Source of the DNA: Saposhnikovia divaricata
Lineage: Eukaryota; Streptophyta; Magnoliopsida; Apiales; Apiaceae
Assembly: GCA_036435485.1 (NCBI GenBank)
Contig: CM071595.1
Coordinates: 105,020,580 to 105,084,579, forward strand
DNA length: 64,000 nt
Reading direction: 5' to 3'
Every line of letters starts with the position of its first letter. Within the stretch, counting starts at the first letter, position 1. The notes beneath the pieces are model-generated. The model made no database searches. It had not been told where the DNA came from and was given only the letters and a program-made list of their open reading frames with translations. The position numbers were made by a program, and so were the translations under genes. Positions 45,101 to 56,900 of this stretch are shown piece by piece.

Positions 45101-48100
45101 TATTGAAAAATAGAAAACGTAATATGTTTAACCTGTGCTTGTAGTGTTTTTAAAAAGGAGAAATTTTAGTTAGCTAAAATGTAAAAGATATTCTATTTTA
45201 CCTGAAAAAAGAAATTATTTAGTTATTGAAAAATAGAGAAGATAATATGTTTAACCTGAAAAAGGAAATTGATTAATAAAGGAGAAATTTTAGTTTGATA
45301 AAATATAAAAATATTGTATTTTATCAGGAAAAGGAAATTATTTAGTTTTTAAAAAATAGAAAAGATAATATGTGTAACCTGAAAAAGAAAATTGATTAGT
45401 TAATAGATCTGTAATTGAGTAAAGGTAAATAAGTAAAATTAACGGGTACCGTACCGACCGATCGACCGACCAACCAACCAAACTTTTAATGTTTCGGCTT
45501 TTATATAATAGTATAGATATGTTTAACCTGTACTTGTAGTGTTTTTAAAAAGGAGAAATTTTAGTTAGATAAAATGTAAAAGATATTTTATTTTACCTGA
45601 AAAAAGAAATTATTTAGTTATTGAAAAATAGAGAAGGCAATATGTTTAACATGAAAAAAGAAATTGATTAATAAAGGAGAAATTTTAGTTAAATAAAATA
45701 TAAAGATATTGTATTTTACCTGAAAAAGGAAATTATTTAATTCTTGAAAAATAGAAAGATAATATGTGTAACGTGAAAAAGGAAATTGATTACTTAGTAG
45801 ATCTGTAATTGAGTAAGGGTAAATAATTAAAATCAACGGGTACCATAAAAAAGGTAACGTATTTTGGCTGAAAAAAGTAACCTCCATGATATAATTGGAA
45901 AAAGAGAGATTTTAGTTAGAGAAAAAAGAAAAGGTAATGTGTTTTGACTGAAAAAGGTAATTGATTAGTTAATAGTAATTATAATATAATTATGTTATTT
46001 TATTAAACAAAATTTCTTGTAGTGTTTTTAAAAAGGAGAAATTTTAGTTAGATAAATGTAAAAGATATTCTATTTTACCTGAAAAAAGAAATTATTTAGT
46101 TATTGAAAAATAGAGAGCGTAATATGTTTAACCTGTGCTTGTAGTGTTTTTAAAAATGAGAAATTTTAGTTAGATAAAATGTAAAAGATATTCTATTTTA
46201 CCTGAAAAAAGAAATTATATAGTTATTGAAAAATAGAGAAGGTAATATGTTTAACCTGAAAAAGGAAATTGATTAATAAAGGAGAAATTTTAGTTAGATA
46301 AAATATAAAGATATTGTATTTTACCTGAAAAAGGAAATTAATTAATTCTTGAAAAATAGAAAGATAATATGTGTAACCTGAAAAAGGAAATTGATTAGTT
46401 AGTAGATCTGTAATTGAGTAAGGGTAAATAATTAAAATCAACGGGTACCATAAAAAAGGTAACGTATTTTGGCTGAAAAAAGTAACCTCCATGATATAAT
46501 TGGAAAAAGAGAGATTTTAGTTAGAGAAAAAAGAAAAGGTAATGTGTTTTGACTGAAAAAGGTAATTGATTAGTTAATAGTAATTATTATATAATTATGT
46601 TATTTTATTAAACAAAATTTCTTGTAGTGTTTTTAAAAAGGAGAAATTTTAGTTAGATAAAATGTAAAAGATATTCTATTTTACCTGAAAAAAGAAATTA
46701 TTTAATTATTGAAAAATAGAGAAGGTAATATGTTTAACCTGTGCTTGTAGTGTTTTTAAAAAGGAGACATTTTAGTTAGCTATAATGTAAAAGATATTCT
46801 ATTTTACCTGAAAAAAGAAATTATTTAGTTATTGAAAAATAGAGAAGATAATATGTTTAACCTGAAAAAGGAAATTTATTAATAAAGGAGAAATTTTAGT
46901 TTGATAAAATATAAAAATATTGTATTTTATCAGGAAAAGGAAATTATTTAGTTTTTAAAAAATAGAAAAGATAATATGTGTAACCTGAAAAAGGAAATTG
47001 ATTAGTTAATAGATCTGTAATTGAGTAAGGGTAAATAAGTAAAATCAACGGGTACCGTACCGACCGATCGACCGACCAACCAACCAACCAAACTTTTAAT
47101 GTTTCGGCTTTTATATAATAGTATAGATATGTTTAACCTGTGCTTGTAGTGTTTTTAAAAAGGAGAAATTTTAGTTAGATAAAATGTAAAAGATATTCTA
47201 TTTTACCTGAAAAAAGAAATTATTTAGTTATTGAAAAATAGAGAAGGCAATATGTTTAACATGAAAAAGGAAATTGATTAATAAAGGAGAAATTTTAGTT
47301 AGATAAAATATAAAGATATTGTATTTTACCTGGAAAAGGAAATTATTTAATTCTTGAAAAATAGAAAGATAATATGTGTAACCTGAAAAAGGAAATTGAT
47401 TACTTAGTAGATCTGTAATTGGGTAAGGGTAAATAATTAAAATCAACGGGTACCATAAAAAAGGTAACGTATTTTGGCTGAAAAAAGTAACCTCCATGAT
47501 ATAATTGGAAAAAGAGAGATTTTAGTTAGAGAAAAAAGAAAAGGTAATGTGTTTTGACTGAAAAAGGTAATTGATTAGTTAATAGTAATTATAATATAAT
47601 TATGTTATTTTATTAAACAAAATTTCTTGTAGTGTTTTTAAAAAGGAGAAATTTTAGTTAGATAAATGTAAAAGATATTCTATTTTACCTGAAAAAAGAA
47701 ATTATTTAGTTATTGAAAAATAGAGAGCGTAATATGTTTAACCTGTGCTTCTAGTGTTTTTAAAAATGAGAAATTTTAGTTAGATAAAATGTAAAAGATA
47801 TTCTATTTTACCTGAAAAAAGAAACTATATAGTTATTGAAAAATAGAGAAGGTAATATGTTTAACCTGAGAAAGGAAATTAATTAATAAAGGAGAAATTT
47901 TAGTTAGATAAAATATAAAGATATTGTATTTTACCTGAAAAAGGAAATTATTTAATTCTTGAAAAATAGAAAGATAATATGTGTAACCTGAAAAAGGAAA
48001 TTGATTAGTTAGTAGATCTGTAATTGAGTAAGGGTAAATAATTAAAATCAATGGGTACCATAAAAAAGGTAACGTATTTTGGCTGAAAAAAGTAGCCTCC

Positions 48101-49746
48101 ATGATATAATTGGAAAAAGAGAGATTTTAGTTAGAGAAAAAAGAAAAGGTAATGTGTTTTGACTGAAAAAGGTAATTGATTAGTTAATAGTAATTATAAT
48201 ATAATTATGTTATTTTATTAAACAAAATTTCTTGTAGTGTTTTTAAAAAGGAGAAATTTTAGTTAGATAAAATGTAAAAGATATTCTATTTTACCTGAAA
48301 AAAGAAATTATTTAATTATTGAAAAATAGAGAACGTAATATGTTTAACCTGTGCTTGTAGTGTTTTTCAAAAGGAGACATTTTAGTTAGCTATAATGTAA
48401 AAGATATTCTATTTTACCTGAAAAAAGAAATTATTTAGTTATTGAAAAATAGAGAAGATAATATGTTTAACCTGAAAAAGGAAATTTATTAATAAAGGAG
48501 AAATTTTAGTTTGATAAAATATAAAAATATTGTATTTTATCAGGAAAAGGAAATTATTTAGTTTTTAAAAAATAGAAAAGATAATATGTGTAACCTGGAA
48601 AAGGAAATTGATTAGTTAATAGATCTGTAATTGAGTAAGGGTAATTAAGTAAAATCAACGGGTACCGTACCGACCGATCGACCGACCAACCAACCAACCA
48701 AACTTTTAATGTTTCGGCTTTTATATAATAGTATAGATATGTTTAACCTGTGCTTGTAGTGTTTTTAAAAAGGAGAAATTTTAGTTAGATAAAATGTAAA
48801 AGATATTCTATTTTACCTGAAAAAAGAAATTATTTAGTTATTGAAAAATAGAGAAGGCAATATGTTTAACATGAAAAAGGAAATTGATTAATAAAGGAGA
48901 AATTTTAGTTAGATAAAATATAAAGATATTGTATTTTACTTGAAAAAGGAAATTATTTAATTCTTGAAAAATAGAAAGATAATATGTGTAACCTGAAAAA
49001 GGAAATTGATTAGTTAGTAGATCTGTAATTGAGTAAGGCTAAATAATTAAAATCAACGGGTACCATAAAAAAGGTAACGTATTTTGGCTGAAAAAAGTAA
49101 CCTCCATGATATAATTGGAAAAAGAGAGATTTTAGTTAGAGAAAAAAGAAAAGGTAATGTGTTTTGACTGAAAAAGGTAATTGATTAGTTAATAGTAATT
49201 ATAATATAATTATGTTATTTTATTAAACAAAATTTCTTGTAGTGTTTTTAAAAAGGAGAAATTTTAGTTAGATAAAATGTAAAAGATATTCTATTTTACC
49301 TGAAAAAAGAAATTATTTAATTATTGAAAAATAGAGAACGTAATATGTTTAACCTGTGCTTGTAGTATTTTTAAAAAGGAGAAATTTTAGTTAGCTAAAA
49401 TGTAAAAGATATTCTATTTTACCTGAAAAAAGAAATTATTTAGTTATTGAAAAATAGAGAAGATAATATGTTTAACCTGAAAAAGGAAATTGATTAATAA
49501 ATGAGAAATTTTAGTTTGATAAAATATAAAAATATTGTATTTTATCTGGAAAAGGAAATTATTTAGTTTTTAAAAAATAGAAAAGATAATATGTGTAACC
49601 TGAAAAAGGAAATTGATTAGTTAATAGATCTGTATTTGAGTAAGGGTAAATAAGTAAAATCAACGGGTACCGTACCGACCGACCGACCAACCGACCAACC
49701 AACCAACCAAACTTTTAATGTTTCAGCTTTTATATAATAGTATAGA
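36166..49746 (-). repeat. H3 tandem array with two-size higher-order repeat
   Basis: 13.6 kb built of monomers of about 120 bp with the words AGGAGAAATTTTAGTTAG, ATTCTATTTTACCTGAAAA and ATATGTTTAACCTG, combined into larger units, each ending in the family's 5'-terminal zone. Distances between successive termini are about 999, 1609, 1005, 1000, 1609, 1606, 1610, 1610 and 1009 bp; the two sizes differ by one extra 604-605 bp block. Recurrent 75-89-residue minus-strand frames (for example 36785, 38789, 40398, 47833) arise because the unit happens to be open there; they have no family resemblance and follow the repeat, not selection. Confidence 0.9.
37030..44257. repeat. Recent tandem segmental duplication, 3.6 kb unit
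   Basis: The stretch from about 37030 to 40643 is repeated at about 40644 to 44257 with an offset of 3614 bp. Shared private variants prove the pairing: GGAAAGTGATTACTT (37951 and 41565), a deletion giving GGGTCCATAAAA (39614 and 43228) and GGGTAAAGGTAAAT (40590 and 44204). Only a handful of differences are seen, for example TTTTGGC versus TTTCGGC at 38663 and 42277. It is younger than the rest of the array. Confidence 0.8.
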
Positions 49747-50096
49747 CTAGTTTAAAGCCCGTGCGATGCACGGATTCTTTTATTTTAATATTATATAAAT
49801 TTTTCATTTATTTAAATTAATTTTTTAAAAGATGAATTTTGGAGGCTTACATTATTATATGAGATGATTTGATAATAATTATAAAAATGTTATCCGTGAT
49901 ATTTCTAGAAATGGAAGGATTTGAGTTAGAAAATATAGAAAAGATGATAGGTTTTAGTTGAAAAAGGTAATCGATAAATTATTGGTAATTATAAAATTAT
50001 TATTTTTATTAAATAGAATGCATGTGATATGATTAGAAAAATATAGGATTTAGTTAGAGAAAATTAAAAAGGAAACATGTTATATGTGAAAAATAT
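49747..50096 (-). mobile_element. H4: second-family Helitron, 3' part
   Basis: It starts CTAGTTTAAAGCCC with the GTGCGATGCACGG hairpin directly after the terminal A of H3, so it landed exactly at H3's 5' border. It continues with typical family sequence until the Copia LTR at 50097. The remainder is beyond the Copia element, outside the window. Confidence 0.8.
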
Positions 50097-51398
50097 TGTT
50101 AGTCACAGAGGCATGCCTGAATACATCTAATAACAAGCCTAAGTATGTGTAATGCTATGCATTACCTACATGACCTCTTAACTGAGGGAACCTCTAGTTG
50201 TAGAGTTTCTGTTTGTTCTGTACTTGTAATAGGCATCAAATTCTAGTTGTGTTACTATAACTATAAAGTCAAGAATAATGCTTGAAAGAAGTTCCAAGGT
50301 TCATGCCTCAAGCAAGGAGAAAAAGACTGCCAAATAATCACAGTTGGGATTTGAAGAAATGAAGAATTTGCCTAAGTACCAATTCGAGAAGTACATTTGT
50401 CTATTCGAGAAGTCTAGCATTCGAGAAGTCAGAGATTCGATATCTCAGAAGACACTATTCGATATCTCTGAATACACTGTTCAATATCTCATTCGATATC
50501 TCAGAGATTCGATATGTCTATTACTCTATTCGAGAACTCATGGAGTCAACAAGTCAAAGCATCATTCGAGTTCTCTAAGAGTCAACAAGTCAATGATCTA
50601 TTCGATATCTCAAGGACTAAGGAAGCTATTCGACATCTCAGGGATTCGATATGTCAAGAAGCTCTATTCGATATCTCAAGGAGTCCCAGAGAAAAGAGCT
50701 ATTCGAGAAGTGATTCGATATGTCAATATAACACTATTCGAGAACTCAGAGTTATCGATTAAGTCAATTCGAGTTCTCAAATCAATCACTTAGCCACTTC
50801 TCGAATACATTCGTGGAGACAAAATACTGAAGAATTGTACAAGTCAGAAACCTGCAACAAGCCAAGACGCTTTATTTGATTATGTACTATAAAGCAGATT
50901 GGAAAGCCTACAAAGAAGCTTGGAGAGGTAAGACAAAGGGACAAGGAGCTAAAGAAGTGGATCTGAACAGGCTTTGCAAAGTCAAATCTGTAACCGTTTG
51001 GACTCTTACTCAAATAAGATAGACAGACTGGAAAGTATTTTGTTTACCAACCTTATTTGTAGTAAGTAGGTGTATCCATGTCTATAAGGATACAGCCTCA
51101 CTTCCTTAGCCAAAGTGAGAGAGAGTGATAAGTTTTTCAAGATACATCTCAAGAAATATCTCTATAAGAAAAACGAAGCTGAGAATACTACCATTTGTAT
51201 TCACAGATTGTAGCAAAATCTTTATCTAATAAAATATTAGATTAAAGTGATATTGTGTTGTATTTGTCTTTGTTATCTGTACTTACATATCTCACACATT
51301 CAACACATATCTTGCTGCAAAGATTCAAGAACAAAGAAAAGTTCAAGAATCCATTCACCCCCCCCTCTGTATTCTTTTACCGTATTCAATACTCAACA
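50097..51398 (+). repeat. Copia 5' LTR (1302 bp)
   Basis: It starts TGTTAGTCACAGAGG and ends CTCAACA, two bases before the primer-binding site. Between about 50375 and 50810 it carries about twenty copies of an ATTCGA-headed motif (see separate entry). A 149-residue open frame (50344-50793) recurs in the 3' LTR; it merely reads through the motif cluster. Confidence 0.95.
50375..50810 (+). repeat. ATTCGA motif cluster in the Copia LTR
   Basis: About twenty copies, spaced irregularly at 10-40 bases, of two related words: ATTCGAGAAGTC or ATTCGAGAACTC, and ATTCGATATCTC or ATTCGATATGTC. Many contain small palindromes (TCGA, GATATC). TTCGAGAA also fits the two-unit heat-shock-element pattern TTCnnGAA. 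The same cluster is in the 3' LTR at 63250-63685. Confidence 0.85.
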
Positions 51399-51400
51399 AG

Positions 51401-51412
51401 TAGTATCAAAGC
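51401..51412 (+). other. Copia primer-binding site (initiator Met tRNA type)
   Basis: TAGTATCAAAGC, two bases after the LTR, resembles TGGTATCAGAGC with two mismatches. The position fits. Confidence 0.75.
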
Positions 51413-51441
51413 AGGCTGTTTAATCAAAACAGGAAACGATC

Positions 51442-53943
51442 ATGAGTTCGAATACACCAAAGACTACAGGTACGGTGAAGGTCCCTAAGTTCGACAAAGA
51501 GAATTACAACCTCTGGAAAATAAAAATGCTGTTGTTCATCAAAGCTGCGAATCCTCTCTACCCTGACATCCTCAAGAATGGTCCATTTGTACCACAACAA
51601 GAAATTGCTGAATCTACAGTGGGCACAATAGTCATTCCTAGGTCATATGTTGCAAAAGAGCCATCCAAATGGACGGACTCAGAGAAGGAGAAGGTTGCCC
51701 TAGACAGTCATCTCATGTTGCTGATCATAGACTCCATGGATATGTCGATGTTTGCTAATATAGCATCATGCACATCAGCCAAGGACATGTGGAACCACAT
51801 CGAGGTGTTATGTGAAGGGACAGAGGAGGTAAGAGAAAATAGGAAACAGATACTGGTCACACAGTATGAAGCTTTCATGGCACAGTCCAAAGAAAGTATT
51901 ACTGATATGTTTGAGAGATTTCACAAACTGGTGACTGAGCTTCAAATGAATGGGAAGGTTTACAACACTAAGGAATTAAACATGAAGTTTCTACTATCTG
52001 CACCAAACCATCTAGAGCAAAAGGTCATATCTCTAAGAGAAAGAGATTTGAACAAAGTCACATATGATGTGCTCTATGGGGTTTTAAAAACTCATGAGCT
52101 TGAGTTGCTTCAGAAGAGGGCTATCCAAGCCAACCAAGGTAGAATGATAAACACATCCTGTGCCTTGATTGTCAACAAATCCGTTCAAGACCTGGAAGCA
52201 TCTACAAGTCAACTGAGAATAGAAGAGATAGTAGATGATGAAGAGACTGAAGAAGAAGTGACTGAACCTGTTGATGAAAAGGAAGAAGATGAGTTCTATA
52301 CTCTTGAAGAGTTGGATGCCATGGAAAACACTTCATATGCTTTTATGGCTAGAAAATTCCCAAACATCAGATTTAAGAGGAATCAGCCCTTCAAGTCTAG
52401 ATCTCAAAATCATTCATTCAACAAGAGCAAGGCACCTGTGAAAGCAAACAAAAACAAATTCAAAACCAGCTATGTGGATAGGTCATCTGTGAGATGTTAT
52501 AGATGCAATGACCTAGGACATTTTGCTAGTGAATGCAATAAGCCTAAGAAGAAGGATAAGGAGTTTCTTGAGCTTGAAGCTAAGTATGAGGCTCTGCTAA
52601 AGAAGCATGCACCAAGTAAGGCCTACATAGCTGAAGGGAAGTGTTGGGATGATTCTGATAGTGATGGAGAAGAACAAGAATTCTGCAACTATGCCTTGAT
52701 GGCCAACTCCAAGGAAGAACCATCTGAATCAGACTCTCAGGTACCATCCCTCACTACTATAGACATGTCTGTTTCTGAATACAAATCTATGGTTGAACAA
52801 CTATCTGTTGAGATGTTTAATATTCATACTAGTATGACTGCTGCTAATGAAGCGATTGCTAAACTGTCCACTAGGAATGAACTGTTAAACAAAAGAAATG
52901 AGGAACTAGAACTAACTGCTATGCAAATAGAAAACCTTAAACAAGAAATCGAATATCTAAAGAATAAGGTTCTATGTGCTAGTCAAGTTGAGAAAGCTCT
53001 TAGGGATGAACTAGCTGAAAATGAATTTAAATTGAAAACATTCAAGAATTCCTCTAGTCTATTGCAGTCCTACCATGAGAAAAATCTAGTTAGACCTAAG
53101 GCTGCCATTGGACTTGATTATGACACTCTCAAGCAGAGGAAAGGCTATGCAGTCATTGAAGATGACATTGTTGTTCAAGAGGAAGTGCCTCAGGTTTTGA
53201 AAAAGGCTGAGACCCAAATATTTAAAACACCAACACTTGAGATTGATGAGGATGCCTTACTCATTAAGCAAATGTTGGATGATGAAGATAAGGCACAATC
53301 AAGTGAACAACAAGCATCCTCTAAGAAAGAGAATGTCAAAACCAAAGCCAAGGAGTCAGTAGGAGGTAAACCTAGACTTGAGAAATTTGTGAAGTTTGTT
53401 TCAGCTGGGAATAATGAGGTTGAGAAGAAAGTGGCTAAAAAGAAACAAAACAGGAATGGAAAATTAGGGATTAACAAGGACAACAACTATGCTTATGTGC
53501 CCAATGCCCCTAGGAAAGTTTGTCAAAATTGTTTTAGCACTAATCATTTAACTCATGCATGTAAGAAACCATCTGGTAGTGTTGCTAAACCGTTCTATGA
53601 TTGCTCTGTGCCTTTAAGACATAGAGACTCTCCCTTCTGTGATAAATTTGATTGTATGCCATGTAACATGAATGTAATGACTAGTTGCTTTAATTTGAGA
53701 AGACAATTCATGGAAGGATGCATCAGTCACAATGTTCACACACACTACACAAGAACAAAGTCTTCAAGTCCTCCTAAAGTTAGGAAGGTGCCTCTGTCAC
53801 CTAAGTCTAAGAACCCTGATTCTAAGACTTCTAACAGTGACAAGAAGACTAACATCAAGAAAATTGATAAGCATGCTGTTTATGATAAGACTGTTGCTAA
53901 GCCACATGGACCCAAACTTGTTTGGGTACCAAAGGAGAAGTAA
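51442..53943 (+). CDS. Copia Gag, 833 residues
   Basis: The N-terminus (KFDKENYNLWKIKMLLFI) is the DUF4219/UBN2-type start of plant Copia Gag proteins. A CCHC zinc knuckle, CYRCNDLGHFASEC, lies at 352-365 and a second, CQNCFSTNHLTHAC, at 694-707. Between them is a long acidic and probably coiled-coil region (about 450-560). The C-terminal extension after the first knuckle is far longer than in ordinary Copia Gag and is typical of Sireviruses. The frame ends TAA at 53941 after WVPKEK; pol begins in the -1 frame. The ATG at 51442 is about 30 bases after the primer-binding site and is the first reasonable start. Confidence 0.92.
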   Translation: MSSNTPKTTGTVKVPKFDKENYNLWKIKMLLFIKAANPLYPDILKNGPFVPQQEIAESTVGTIVIPRSYVAKEPSKWTDSEKEKVALDSHLMLLIIDSMDMSMFANIASCTSAKDMWNHIEVLCEGTEEVRENRKQILVTQYEAFMAQSKESITDMFERFHKLVTELQMNGKVYNTKELNMKFLLSAPNHLEQKVISLRERDLNKVTYDVLYGVLKTHELELLQKRAIQANQGRMINTSCALIVNKSVQDLEASTSQLRIEEIVDDEETEEEVTEPVDEKEEDEFYTLEELDAMENTSYAFMARKFPNIRFKRNQPFKSRSQNHSFNKSKAPVKANKNKFKTSYVDRSSVRCYRCNDLGHFASECNKPKKKDKEFLELEAKYEALLKKHAPSKAYIAEGKCWDDSDSDGEEQEFCNYALMANSKEEPSESDSQVPSLTTIDMSVSEYKSMVEQLSVEMFNIHTSMTAANEAIAKLSTRNELLNKRNEELELTAMQIENLKQEIEYLKNKVLCASQVEKALRDELAENEFKLKTFKNSSSLLQSYHEKNLVRPKAAIGLDYDTLKQRKGYAVIEDDIVVQEEVPQVLKKAETQIFKTPTLEIDEDALLIKQMLDDEDKAQSSEQQASSKKENVKTKAKESVGGKPRLEKFVKFVSAGNNEVEKKVAKKKQNRNGKLGINKDNNYAYVPNAPRKVCQNCFSTNHLTHACKKPSGSVAKPFYDCSVPLRHRDSPFCDKFDCMPCNMNVMTSCFNLRRQFMEGCISHNVHTHYTRTKSSSPPKVRKVPLSPKSKNPDSKTSNSDKKTNIKKIDKHAVYDKTVAKPHGPKLVWVPKEK

Positions 53944-56900
53944 TACCTTTGTGTTTTCAGGGCAAAGAAAGTGAAAGAAAGGTCATGTGGATTTTGGACA
54001 GTGGATGCTCAAACCATATGACTGGTGATATGGCCCTGCTATCACAGTATGAGGAGAAGGCTGGCCCAATGGTTGCTTTTGGAGATGACAGCATTGGCAA
54101 CACACTGGGATATGGCAAGTTGGAAATTGGAAATGTCATCATTGAGAATGTAGCACTGGTCAAGGGACTCAAGCACAATCTACTGAGTGTTGGTCAATTT
54201 ACTGACAGAGGCTTCAAAGTGAATTTTGACAAAGATGAATGTTTGATCACCCACAAAAAGACTGGTGACTTTGCTCTATCTGGAGTAAGGAAAGGAAGCC
54301 TGTTTGTAGCCAATATGAACTCTGCAAACAAGGACAAAATTTGTTGCTTTTACTCAAAAGCATCAAATGAAGATAGTTGGCTGTGGCATAAGAAGCTATC
54401 ACACTTGAACTTCAAAGGCATTAATTCTCTAGTCAAAAGAGAGTTAGTAAGAGGCATGCCCACACTTGAATTCTGTCAAGAAGGAGTGTGTGAGGCTTGT
54501 CAAAAGGGAAAAATAAAAAGATCAAGCCACAAGTCAAAGACAGTGACATCAATAACCAAGCCCCTACAACTAATTCATATGGACTTGTTTGGGCCTGTCA
54601 ATATTATGTCACTAGGAAGGAAAAAGTATGCTCTGGTGATGGTTGATGATTTCACAAGGTATACATGGGTAGAATTTCTGGCATCAAAAGATGAGGCTCC
54701 CCAAGTAATCATTGAGCATATAAAGAAAATTGACAAGGAAGCAAAGGCCAACAATGCAAGTATGATTGCATTAAGGAGTGATAATGGAACAGAGTTCAGA
54801 AATGCAATGCTTGAAGCATTCTGCAAAGAAAATGGTATTTCTCAACAATTCTCAGCTCCAAGGACTCCACAACAAAATGGAGTTGTTGAAAGAAAGAATA
54901 GAACTCTGATTGAGGCTGCTAGAACAATGTTACTTGATGCAAAGATGCCTACATGTTTTTGGGCTGAGGCTGTGAGCACTGCATGCTATATCCAAAACAG
55001 AACCCTCATCAACAAAAACACTGGAAAGACACCTTACAACTTGATGACTGGAAAGAAGCCCACCCTAAAGTATGTTCATACTTTTGGAAGCAAATGCTTT
55101 GTTTTAAAAGACAACTCAGAATATGTTGGAAGGTTTGATGCAAAAGCATTTGAAGGAATTTTTCTTGGTTACTCTATGGAAAGAATTGCATACAAAGTTT
55201 ATGTCATCACTCAAAAGAAAGTTATGGAAAGCACAGATGTGACATTTGATGACAGCAAACTACCTGGATTAGAAGAAGCCAATGATGAAGATAAAGATCC
55301 TTTGAAGTTTGACAATCTAGATGATTCTGATGAGGAGATTGAACCTGAATTTGAGCCCACAATTCAACAAACTCAAGTAAATGAAGAACCTGTGTCAACC
55401 AACAATGAAGAAACAAGCATCCAAGACACACCTGTGATTAGTGGAAACTTCACAGGGGGAGGAAATGTAAATGATCATGATCTGGATGATGAAGCAACAT
55501 CAAGGCTGAGAAATCAATCTGAACATACAAGGAAATGGGATAGATCACATACTGCAGATCAGATAATTGGAGATCCAAATACAGGAGTGAGGACAAGGAG
55601 ATCAACTCTAAATGAATGTCTCTATGGTTGCTTTCTATCCCAAGTTGAGCCTAAGAAACTTGAAGATGCATTGTTGGATCCTGATTGGATAATTGCTATG
55701 CAAGAGGAGCTAAACCAATTTGAAAGAAGCAAAGTATGGGAACTTGTGCCTGCACCAAAGGATAGAACCATTGTTGGAACAAAATGGGTTCTAAGGAATA
55801 AGATGGATGAAAATGGTGTAGTCATAAGAAACAAAGCAAGGTTGGTTGCAAAAGGATACTCTCAACAGGAGGGCATTGACTATGATGAGACTTTTACCCC
55901 TGTTGCCAGACTAGAGGCCATCAGAATTTTCTTGGCATTTGCTGCACATTCTAATTTCAAGGTCTATCAAATGGATGTCAAGAGTGCATTTCTGAATGGG
56001 GAGTTGGAAGAAGAAGTATATGTGCAACAGCCACCTGGCTTTGAGGATCCACAATTCCATCACTTTGTCTACAGATTGCTTAAAGCATTGTATGGACTTA
56101 AGCAAGCTCCTAGGGCATGGTATGACACATTGTCACAATTTCTACTTGAGAATCAATTCACTAGAGGCACACTAGACAAGACACTGTTTTACAAGAAACA
56201 TGGTGATGATATTATCTTAGTTCAAATCTATGTGGATGATATCATATTTGGCTCTACAAATGAGAAGCTGTGTGAGAAATTCTCTAAGCTCATGCAGAGC
56301 AGATATGAGATGAGTATGATGGGAGAATTAACATTCTTTCTTGGGCTGCAAGTGAGTCAAAGGAAGGATGACATTTTTATAAGCCAAACCAAATACATCA
56401 AGGATCTATTGAAGAAATTTGACTTAGAAGAATGCTCACCTGCAAAGACACCCATGGCCACTGCCACCAAGTTAGATGAAGATAGTAAGGGCAAGAAGGT
56501 AGATATCTCAATCTACAGAGGCATGGTTGGTTCTCTACTCTACCTCACTGCCAGTAGGCCAGACATCATGTTTGCAACATGCTTGTGTGCAAGGTTTCAA
56601 TCAAATCCAAAGGAATCACATATGACAGCAATAAAGAGGATTTTCAGATATCTGAAGGGCACACCAAACTTGGGGTTATGGTATCCTAAGGACACAGGGT
56701 TCAATCTGGTTGGTTATTCTGATGCTGATTATGCTGGATGCAGAGTGGATAGGAAAAGCACCTTAGGTAGCTGCCAGTTTCTTGGACAAAGGTTAGTCTC
56801 TTGGTACAGCAAGAAACAACAATCTGTGTCAACTTCCACAGCTGAAGCTGAGTACATAGCTGCTGGAAGTTGCTGTGCTCAAGTGCTTTGGATCAGAAAC

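Larger units (their letters stand above)
20283..49746 (-). mobile_element. H3: Helitron grown into a tandem array, split by gypsy-2
   Basis: The 3' end (plus-left) is CTAGCCTAAAACCC with a perfect GTGCGATGCACGG hairpin at 20283; the outermost 5' end (plus-right) is TATAATAGTATAGA at 49746. Excluding gypsy-2 (22576-36165) it is about 15.9 kb, roughly ten times the length of H0 or H2. The extra length is tandem repetition of the 5'-terminal part; eleven copies of the terminal zone end at 22487, 37689, 38688, 40297, 41302, 42302, 43911, 45517, 47127, 48737 and 49746. No transposase-like ORF is present. The recurring 89-residue minus-strand frames are shadows of the repeat unit. Confidence 0.8.

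Noticed and set aside
36785..48102. Thirteen nearly identical minus-strand frames of 75-89 codons, plus one at 21572-21841, that look like a small gene family
   Set aside because: They occur once per array unit, start and stop with the repeat, are low-complexity (Phe, Ile, Leu, Tyr from AT-rich DNA), lose their start or frame through random indels, and resemble no known family.
20283..49746. Centromeric or telomeric satellite
   Set aside because: Units contain Helitron termini and are bounded by Helitron ends; no telomere-type repeat or typical 150-180 bp centromere monomer.
50344..50793. 149-codon frame in the Copia LTR, also at 63219
   Set aside because: It reads through the ATTCGA motif cluster; its apparent conservation is due to LTR identity.
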